A DNA stretch of 64,000 nt from NCBI RefSeq assembly GCF_965638725.1, contig NC_134949.1:54588151-54652150 (forward strand), written 5' to 3'. Position numbers and translations under genes: made by a program. Of this stretch, positions 1 through 11,000 are shown one piece after another. Origin of the DNA: Aptenodytes patagonicus (Eukaryota; Chordata; Aves; Sphenisciformes; Spheniscidae). The first letter of the stretch is position 1, and the number at the start of each line of letters is the position of its first letter. Under the pieces are notes generated by a model. That model was not told the DNA's origin. It worked only from the letters and a program-made list of their open reading frames with translations, and searched no databases.

Positions 1-1868
1 ATAAAATTATAACTTACAGATTTAAATAAAACTGAACAAAAGTTTTTTATATATATATAATAAAAAAAAAATCCTGCAAAGCAGACACTTCTCTTTACCT
101 GAAATTTGAGATTCAGTAGAAGTAGCTGAGTACATAAGCCAACCACTAACTAATAGCGGTTAAGACAAAAAAATTCCCTTGTAGGGCTATATCCCAATTG
201 TCTGCTAACAAAGTCTTTCCTGTAAAACAACTAGTACTGGCCTCTATCAAACTGGAATACAAGTCAATGGTCAGATTTTTGTTTATATCCTGTATTACAA
301 AATCCTACTTGTAATGGAAAATATCTCTCTTCATCTTTAGGCTTTAGCTACTATCAACTGCAGATCTGAACCAAAGCAAAAAACCTGAAATGGAAGAGAA
401 ATACTCTTCCCAAAGATAAAGCCTCCAAGTCCATAATGCAATAGAGAGATATACCAACAAACCAACGAACAGCCTTGGGATTTTCAGGCATTTCTGTGCA
501 TGCAGGAGACAGGGTCACATCTGTTCTAAATCTAATATGGCAGCAACCTCAGCCTAGGTCAGTCTCCAGTTCTTCCACCTTCATTCAAAAAACTACCTTT
601 TATCTCTTTTGTAAAAACTGGTATCGTTACAGGGAGACATTTCATCTTTCATAAAGCAACACCATCCAATGAAGAATGGCCTCATTAAAAAGTTCCCAGT
701 TTCAAACCTGTTTGCACTTGATTGTTTAAGGAACTTCCATAAAACGTACCTCACATATGCCTCATACATTCAAAAGATTCCTAAGGGCTACTGTGTCTGT
801 ATTACAGAAAACACCATTGCATACAGCCTTCAAAGGATGTCCAAAGCCTGTTAACAATGTGCTAAGCGTTGTATGCAGGCAGCCATTGCAGCAGAAATAC
901 GGCTGTAAATTTATCAACATGAATATGTATGAACTGACGTTATACTTGTTCTATGGATATTCTGTGTGTTAAAAAGACAGCTTGAGAAAACAACATGCAA
1001 CACCAACAAATTATAAATAAATTAGGATTGAACCTAAAAGCTGTCTACAATATGTTCATATATGCCCTCAAAGATTAAGGCTCAAATATTGTTTTTCCTG
1101 CCAATGTTGTCCTCATTCTACAAGGTTACAATGAACAAAATATATTTTTAAATCCTTCTTTTTGCACATTGAAAAAAGTAATTATTTGGCAACTCCAACT
1201 ACAGCTCAACACAACGAAGGTCACCAAATAAAGCCTCCATCAATTAAATAAAAGCGTTTTCACAGAATTTTAATTTTCCATGTCTAGATACAAGGTCTTG
1301 CACAAGTGAAACTGTTGTAATCGCTTCAAACTTTTTTTTTTTAAAAGCCTTTTGCAGCATTTCTGCTGTTCTAGTGAAAACAGCTCCTCATTTTCCCAGC
1401 AACTGATACTACCAAAAAAGCAGAATCCCTCCCCTTAAATACGGAAAAGATCATTAGTAAAAGAATAAATTAAAAATAAGAGACAAAAAACGTAAGTTAC
1501 TTTAGGTTACACTACTGTCTGTATCAAAAGAAAAAAAAACAACAACAAAATCAATACCCACATACATTGCCATCAATTTCAGCATTCATTTGAATTTTAA
1601 TCATGTAAACCAAAACAAAACCACTACCGCCACAAAAACTTGCTTTGCAAATCTCACTATGCTGAAGTGTTTTAAAAATCACATTCTACTTCAGTGTGGA
1701 AAACAAAGCCCAAACCATATGGGTTCCATAAAGTCAACACGTTTTCTGAACTGCAGCACCTCAAGCTGAGGTCATATCTGAATCTCTATGCTACCTGTCC
1801 TAATGTCAGAAATATAAAAGAGATGCCCACATTTCTCAAGAACTGCTATTCACACAGAAACAACTTAC
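1..1868 (-). other. NUP205: NUP205 intron 8 (partial)
   Basis: AT-rich sequence left of exon 8's donor and running off the window. It contains short A-runs and T-runs and a small AT stretch at about 45-60. No exon, RNA gene or recognisable transposable element was seen. Confidence 0.8.
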
Positions 1869-2044
1869 TTTCATTGGCATGAGTGCAAGGAAGTCTGTGA
1901 CAAGGTTATGAATTTTGCGAATGTAAAATTCCTCCTGGTAGAAATTTTCAGACCCCACAACAGATTCAGTCAGGAACAGGAAGACATTATCAGCAACCGC
2001 TAGCTCTGCCATTGCTTCGTCTGCCTCAGTGAATTCTGCAAGAG
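1869..2044 (-). CDS. NUP205: NUP205 coding exon 8
   Basis: 176 nt, residues 348-406. It begins ALAEFTEADEAMAEL and ends NLVTDFLALMPMK. The acceptor ends TTGCCCAG and the donor is a near-consensus GTAAGTTG. The next human residues (VKQLRNRADEDAR) were looked for in 1-1868 on the minus strand and not found, so exon 9 lies outside the window. Confidence 0.96.
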
Positions 2045-5000
2045 CTGGGCAACAAAAATCACAAGAGGGGAAAAAATAAATTACAATTCTCTGTTACCAA
2101 ACGAAACGTATTTCAAAATACCCAGCTGACACACAAATTGACATGCTTCTATCAACTATGTTTTTGCTACCGTACAGGAAAACACTAGACTGGAAGACAA
2201 GTTAATGTCGGGTGATGATCTCAACTCTCTTCTTTAATAAGTGTTAAAGCGCATAATCCATTTACCCAATCAAATCTAAGGCTGTGAACCAAGAATCACA
2301 AACCAACCTTAATTAAACATTAATTATAACGTTTACATTTTCTTTAATAGATATTCTGGAGTAGACTCAATTCTGACCTAGTAGGGAGCCTGGAAAGCTT
2401 GTGAAATACAGAGAGAAAAAAAAATTAAAAATAGATTTGTCCTCTCAAGATACCTCAGGTGTAACATTTACAGATGTAAAAAGTCATAAGCATGAATCTA
2501 TTCTTAAGTGTTCAAATGATACTAAAGCTTCTAAAATGCAATCTTTCACATTTTTCAGTACATTAAAATCTCTTTCACTTCAATGAGACACTATGCAATA
2601 TTACTGTCTAATAATTAATTATTTCTAAATCTGTGTACATTTCAAAGCAATTCAATTCTTGACAACCAAACTCACATACTGAGAAAGCTTTAAAGGAGTG
2701 TCAATGGTAATTTTATCATAAAGGTAAATACTAACACTTCAAAAAGGTAACAGATACTTTGACTTACACCACTTGCAAGCTTTGAATGCTAATGTGCAGC
2801 AACTGCACTTTAGGGTAATTTACCTGTCACATCGGATAATTGGGATATCCCTCGTAATGCCAGCGCCCAGGCTAATCTAACAGTAGCTTGCAGGCCTGGT
2901 AATTTCCAAGGCTGAGACTCCTGAAGACGAGTGTGTATCGTCGCTATATACTGTCTTTCTGCTAGCAGAGGGAGCCGGTGCATCAAATCTTGAACAATAA
3001 CAACAAAAACAAACACAACACCAACACTCAGTAAATGAATGTGAAAACAAACATGCAAAATCCTACCTATTTATTACTGATCAATAACAAAATTGGTTAA
3101 ATAACAACTTATTCATCTGCACAACATAACCTCTTTGGGAAACCTGCCAGCATTACCTTCACGATCCTCTGTGCCTTGTTCCAGAAAGCTGACATCAAAG
3201 CAGTAAAGGAGAGCCATGAGAAGAGACAAGTTCACACCATCCAATGAGCCATCAGCTTCCACTGTTACTTTCTCCAAGTAACTTATGAGGATTAGAGTGT
3301 CATCCTTACTCAGTGGCGACTGGCAGGTCCAGACAAACAGACTTTCAGCCAAGGACTGTCGGCATTCTTTAATGAGGTCAGAAACCTTTAAAAGAAAAAC
3401 CAAACAAAAACCAGTTAATATAAATATTCTGGCAACACGTTCAATTTGTCCTTCTCAGCCAATCAGTATGACTAGTAATTTTTAACTTAACCTAAAGATA
3501 GCAGCTACATAAAACATTGGGGTTTTTTAATTGCTAAACAAAAGGCACACTTTTGCTTGTTAAATGCATTCATATTCCCATGTATTTCATGTGAGGTGTG
3601 AGCAGACATCCTGGAACATGACTACAAGAAAATCAGCATCTCTGTCAAGGTCAGGAGACGTGAATCTACGCAGAACTTTTGTAGCTGCAAACAGGTCACA
3701 CAAAAGTCACATTTCCTGTCTCTAATACACAACTGCACTGGTAGTTATATCCAGATAAGGTCATAGTCTTCCCCTTGCCCCAAAAGAGATGCCCTCAACT
3801 GACTATACAAATACCTAACTTTTAAGACATTAAGAAATATGAAAGATATTTAAAATTAGAACTTTCTTCCCCCAGACAAAATATTTATATCAACTTTAGA
3901 AAATAAACATAAATGAAATCTATCATCCCATATTACATATGGAATAAATATCATGCCCAACATAAATGCTACCAAGCATTTTCATACTAAAGTATTTTTT
4001 TTCTTTTTATTTGGGAAAATATTGCATGCTATGACACAATTAAGTACAATGGTTCTTGAAAACAAAGTTCATCTTTTTTCTAACAGTTACACCAAAAATT
4101 ACCTGTTTTCTAACAAGGACAAACATTTATTTTATTTGTTAACTTCATTCTTTCCCCCAAGCTGAGTTTTAACCCCTTTAAGTCTTATGAAAACAGTAGA
4201 AGTTAAAAAAAAAAAAACCCCACTTAAAAAATAAAAAGCCACTAATGGCCTTTCATAATGGTCTTTGTAAAACTATATTTTATTTAGCTAAATTACAAGC
4301 TTCTAACAACTTTCTTGCCCTATATCCATTGTACCTGCTTAAATAAAAATAAAGAGCTATAAGCATTCTTTCTCCAGTAAAATCACATGCATGGTAATAA
4401 AAACTTTTCAACATTTAACACAGCAAGAGATTTGCGCACAGACTCCAGCAGAATGATAGTTCTAATGAATACAGAGGGAAATATGGTAGTCCACCTGAAA
4501 GGAAGAAAAAAAACTTCTAACGTTAAGCATTAAATGAACTTTAAGGTAAAATTAAGGTAAATTAAGGTAAATTAAGGTAATTTAAGGTAATCAGAAGGAT
4601 ATTCTTTGCATAGTTTCTAGATTAGTGGCAAAAGTGTAAAACTAGTTATTTGGTGGAAAACAAATAGACTGATTGTTACACAGAATAATTTTTAGACAGA
4701 TCACCCATTAGAAAGAAGTTCAGAAATTAAAACAATAATGTTTAAAATCTTTCTACCAGAAACATACTCTGCAGTCAGTCACAGTCTCAATTAAGTTCAA
4801 GGATTACAAAAATGAGAACTCATTTTCAAGCAATTCTCACTTCACTATTAGAAATGCTTCTGTTCATATCAACACAATTGGATTATTAAAAAGAGCATTA
4901 TTTGCCTGACTAGACTTGGTTTCAATCTGTTTTAATAATCTGTGAATTTTAGTTTGCTATTTTTATTCCAATGGTGCTGAAAATGGTAGTGCTGAGAGCA

Positions 5001-8000
5001 GATGATTTAATATACAGTCTTTAGAATAAAATTGCAAAAATAAAAAAAAGAAATTTACACATAGTGCAAATATTAGGCTTACTGTCTTACTGTCCTTGAT
5101 TACACTTCTTCACTAAAAATGAGGTATGCCCTAGCATCAGGGAGCAACAGCAAAACAGAAATTGCAGGAAGTAATCTGGATCCCACACTGGTATAGCACA
5201 AGCGGTGGAATAGTTACTATGATCCCTCAGACAGTAACAGAGCTTGCAAAGGTAGAGAACAGAAACTAGAAAGTGAAAAAAAAAAAATCACTCCATCTCT
5301 CTTGGTGGTCTAAATGTATTCTAATCTGTGCAGTAATTCAGAAGAATACTCACACCCAGTGAATATTTACCTCTTTGCGATGTTTCTCACTGCCCAATCC
5401 TCGCTCTCTCTGGAGTTTATCAAATTCATTGTTCAAATCAATGTGAGACACAAGAGTGAGGACCTTCTGAGTTAAACCCTGCTCCATTAGGTCATCTGTA
5501 AAGCGTGTTGTCATGGACATTAGCTCTTGACTATAATGGAAGGAATACAAATTTAACAATTAATCATACTATTCCCAGTCACAGAGGAAGTCTAAAATAA
5601 TGAATCCCATAAAAAATATTTGCTGACAGAAAACGTATAAATACATTGTACACATAAAGTAACTAAATGTGCATCACTAATCAGTAAGCAGTGCCCTCTC
5701 AAAACTTTATGCTGAATGGATACAAAGCCTTTAGGTAGGTTCAAGAACATGGAATATGAGAATACAACATGGATCAGCTAGTTAAGATTTCTATCAAAAG
5801 GAAAAAGTACTATACATTAGATGCACATAACTCAAGCTCACAGCCTCTCACTAGTAAATGCAATTGTCAAATTACGTACACCCTACTGAAGTGGTGGAGA
5901 TAGTTCTAAAGTAATGATTTATTTTATGTTTCAGAATTCATATTTACGCTAGAACACATCTTTTAATCTTTCTCTAGTCAAGTAATCACTGTGCATTGGA
6001 AGTAAACAGTGCATACTGTTTTCTTTTTAAAGTAAAAAAATGTTAGCATATTACATTCACCAGTAGATAGTGCATCCATTTTAAGTAAAGGCAGGAGCAC
6101 AGTTCTCTGTTTTGCAGGACACAGGAAGTCAGAACACAGCAAGGGGAGAAACTCAGTCTCTGAAATACTAAGTAATCATCACTAGTTAGCGCAACACTGA
6201 CTGGGAGGGTGTCTGAAGCAAAACACTGCCAAAAGGTGAAGTAGCATGAAAGAACTGAAAGTAAAATGGATATCCTTATAATCCAACAAAAATATTGTGT
6301 AAGAAAAAAAGAATATTATGCTTAAAAAACAACGTGAAAGCAGCTGCATCGGGTTATGAGAAACAAACAAATTTGAGAATATTCATATTCCCTTCAGTCT
6401 AATTAGGCCTAAAAGCACTCAAAACAAAAAGCTTTGATCAGCTCATCACCCTAATACAGACCTGAGTTCCAATGTCCACGTCTTGCCTTGGCGTGACTGG
6501 ATGAGGGTTCGTAGTGAATTGGCAATGCATCTTTTTCCATCCCAGTACAACAGAACAGCCACTAGACCTCTTGTAAGGCCAGGAAAATGAGGTTGCTGGT
6601 GTTCTCCTGTTGAATAAAAATGCACGGAATAGTCACAGAAAGTTGAACATACACACTTTGATAACAGCTCTGTATCTTTGTATTTCTAATTGAAATACAA
6701 GTGTAGCATTCAGAGCAACCGTGGTTATTCACTATCACTTTGATTTGTTTCAGGCACTCAAAAGAAATCACAGATATTTTGGGTGCTATTATTAAAACTG
6801 ATATTCAACTATTAAAACATCCACAAATTTAAAAGAAATAGAAGTGCAAGTCCACAAATATCCTAGTCCAAATAGTATTTGCAACTGATATCTACCCATC
6901 TTAATAATCAATTCAAGCTGATTATCAGCAAAGTATCTTTTTTCAAAATGAAATTTTCTGTCTGAATTTACATCAAAAATTCAAGTTCAAAATAGAAAGT
7001 GAGGTTGACTTGAAGATGGCTTTCCAAAGGTGACAAATCTGCAAGCTACTACTTTAATGAATTTTTTAAAAAAGTTAATGATGAACAGTAGCTAGTAATG
7101 ATAACTAACAATTATATTTTAGTAACTCTGAAATGAATTTTCTACATGCAAAGCATGTGTCACTTTCCAGAATACTTTGCTTACTAATCAGTTATTAGAT
7201 TATGATTGAAATAGAGTCACATATCAATGTATAACTAAAACATAAGTTGAAGAACCAATACCTGTTACACTGCTTTATGGAAAAACTCTCAATCAATTAT
7301 TTTTAAACTATTTTTTAAATTCAGTGATAGAGAAAGTAAAGCATAAAAACCCGTCAAATTATTCCCCCTTTCACAATAGCTGCATAAAACATGAACATTA
7401 AGGTTCAGAACACTGTTATCATATTATATTACAGTGACAGTAGATTTCTTTTTAGGAACATGCTATGTTAGGAAGCTAAGGACTTGACTGAATCATGCAT
7501 TCTTGTTACGCATACACTTAAATAAGAAGGCCCTATTTAAGTTGTATTTCTCCAGCTCTTAAATATTTTCCCTTCTCACCAGCTAGAAGGAGCTCAACAG
7601 CTGCCAACTCTCCAATATCAAAGAGGTCACTGAGGATAAAGGCTTCTCTGATGAGTTGCTCTGGCAAAAGCCTAGTTCCCTGCTGACCCTGGATAGCAAC
7701 CCCTTCTGTACTTGCTTTCTGAATTTTCTCATGCTGCTGAACATTCTTTGGCTGCAAGAGAAACAAGCATCAGAAGTTATTCAAAATAGCAAGATCAAAT
7801 ACTGAATAAAGCTTTACACATTAATCCTTCCTCACAAATACAGTTCTGACAGGTTAGGTTGTCATCATAAAAACAAAGTCAGTGTTTTTAAACACAGAGA
7901 TAGTAAAGGCATCCTAAAAATGCTTCACGCTTGCACAGCAATTGTCTCTTTGTGGGAACATACCAAAAATAATCTTATACAATCGGTGCTGACATTTAGT

Positions 8001-11000
8001 TTACTCAGAATAATGGAGACTGAAAGTAAATTTTGATACAATTCTCAACAGGGATTGGTATCAGCTCAATGAGAGACATCTGGGTTGTGGATCAGAACGG
8101 TTGCGTGACTCCAAAGCACTATTTTCTACATCATTCTTTTTTCTATTAAACTCAGACGCTAAAATATACTAACAAAACTCTATAGCTGACTGTTAATTTT
8201 TCTGACCTATCAGTTTAAAAAGCCATATACTATTTCAGAAGTAACACCACTGAAAGAAGACATATTTCTAGTTGCTACCTTGTGATCCATCAGCCAAGAA
8301 ACAGTGAGTTTTTCCACATCATCTCACATTCCTAACAAGAAACATTCTATATTTTGCAAATTCATGCATTCACCTGTTCTGTGTGTTCATTAATCTGACT
8401 GAAGTATGAGCACGGGCCAAAACCAGACAAAATAGTTTTGTGCTTTATTTCAGACACACAAGAGTAGCAAAAAAAGCTAATACTTGACTGATGGATCATC
8501 AGATACTTTTACTATTCTTTTCAAAATAGCATCCAAATAACGAGAGAAAAAAAATGTTATAGATAACATTATCCTGTACAAGACACAAAATAATATGTAT
8601 TATTCAAGCTATTTGTATTCTTAACAGCAGAATAAGATTGCTATAACACATTTATGTTATGTACTGTAAAAACATAGAATGAAAAGAATGGTCGGGGCCT
8701 AAATGGTATGTAATACAACAATACAAGACAGAGTAAATCATCAACTCTCCAACTCATTCCACAAGAGAGCATTAGTTCAGTACCGGATTTCTGAAGAGAG
8801 AAATGAAGTCAGATTTGTGTTTCTTTAAAACCTGGTCGAGGCGATGAATAGCTTCAGGTTGCCTTTTCCAAATGGCATTCATTACAGTCTGCCATATGTC
8901 CTTATATGGACCCCACAAGCTGGCAGCTAAAAGAAGAAATAAAACAATGTATTTGAAATGGAGAAAGAAAGAAAACAAATTATTTATACGCTACTTTCAA
9001 TAAGTAGACTTTAACTTACTGTTAGTCTCATCTTGACAGTATAGACTGTTATGCCCATCAGGCGAAGCATATTTTCCTCTCTTAAGGCACAAAAAAATAA
9101 CAACAGTGGTCTGATATAAAACCTAATTGCATTTAGGGAGCTAGAGAAGCAGAAAAGATGATGTATGCAGCTAAGTTCTGGGGCTGAAAGTCATCTTATA
9201 AAGGTATTTGATACAAGCTCTGTAATCTTTCATCCTTATATGCCTAAGAAATTCCATCCACTTCAGTAAGATTAAAGGATAACTAAGAACTAGACAGCAG
9301 ACCTTGTATCTGAACGTAACTCGGCAAGGCAGGCTTCCTGCTTTCCATTTTTGACAGAAAAATCCAAAACAAAGAAATACCTAATATATGAGGGACTGAA
9401 AATGAACAGCGGTGCTATGAGAATTTGTTGCATCATTGCATTAGTCTGTGTAGAACAAAATAAATTAGAAACTAAAAATGTAAGATTAAAGGCAATATTA
9501 CATAAGAAACAAAAATCATAAGCCTAAGGACACTTTTTTTCACATTTACTCATCTTCCTCATTTTAATTTAAAAAATAAATAAATACAAGTGCTTTTGAT
9601 CCCTTAGACACATTTGCTGCTAACATTCTGTACAAGAGCTTCATAAAGATATGAATTTCCTTTACTAGAAATAGACAGATCAATACGAAGAATTACCTAT
9701 GTTTAGAAGAGACCAGATTATTTCTGGAAGCTAGCAAGCACAGATATATTATTTAAGAGAAGTCTGACCCTACTCTAGAAACACAATCTCTCCTCTTCCT
9801 CAACAGTGAAAAGAAGTTTCCTTTGCATATTTCAGATCTGAATTTAGTACTACAGCGGAACAATCTCTTCCTCACTAGAAGTTGTATCACTCAGAACCCA
9901 AAGTCTGTAGCATGAAGACTGCACTAGTTTCCTTATCATCAGGTGTCATGAAAACAGTATACCAAACTAGTCTTCAGACTTCAGCCAGAATCGTTGTCTA
10001 AACTGAAAACCTTACAGATGGAAAATTATTCTTACCACCTAGTATTAACATCCTACTTTAAAAAAATCTCAACTATTTAAGACCCACATTAAACAGAAGT
10101 ACCAAGATGTTTCCGTTGCTAGATATCATTTGTCTTTGTGAAAGTTTCAGATTCTACACACCACAAGTCACTGCTAAACATACCAGATAAGTTTATTACC
10201 AATTGCATTGTTTGCCTGCAAGCTACCACATAACAACCACTGCCTGATTGCAGGTAGTGTTATGTGTTTCTGAGCATCTACTGAGACGGTCCCTGACCCA
10301 AAGATATTGTAAGCTAGCGGTGGTTTTTCCATGCTACAATTTTGCTAGTGGAAAGGCTACTTTAAGAGGTTACTGCCCTCCTTCATTCAGAGCCATTTGT
10401 TCCCAACCGTACACATGCCTGCTTCATTAACTCTGATGGACTGCACTGTAAGTCATGTTATTCAAATGATCCAAATTAAAGAAGGGGAAAGAAAATTAAA
10501 AAAAAGCAACATTTTCCAGAGTTCTTCAAATCTTGTTTTTAAAAATCAGAGTATTTCATTAACGCAGGTTACAAAGTGGCCCTGCTAATCATAAAAACAA
10601 CTGAAAGAGCAATGCCTGAAGCACAGAGGGAAAGAACAAGTGGGTAGTGAACAGCAGAGACCTCTGAAACTGGCTTTGTTTCTGGAGAAATGATAAAACA
10701 CAACTATGCCTTGCAGAGTACATACAAAACATACTAGCATTTCACCTAAAGTGGGCTTAACTTTTTTTTTTTCCCTTCTTTTTAATGTACAAGTTAACAC
10801 TGTGGTATAAAATCAAGTACAGAGGCAACATTTTATCTTCACATAGCTTATTCCGACCAGCTCTAAAGTAAACCTGACTAGGTGCATGTAAGTCAAACAT
10901 ATCCGCACCTCATCTTGACCAGGCTGCTTACGTTAAGACAGCAAGCAACAGATAACTACTCTGATGTGAAGATGCCCCTCTTTTTCATACAATCAAGACA

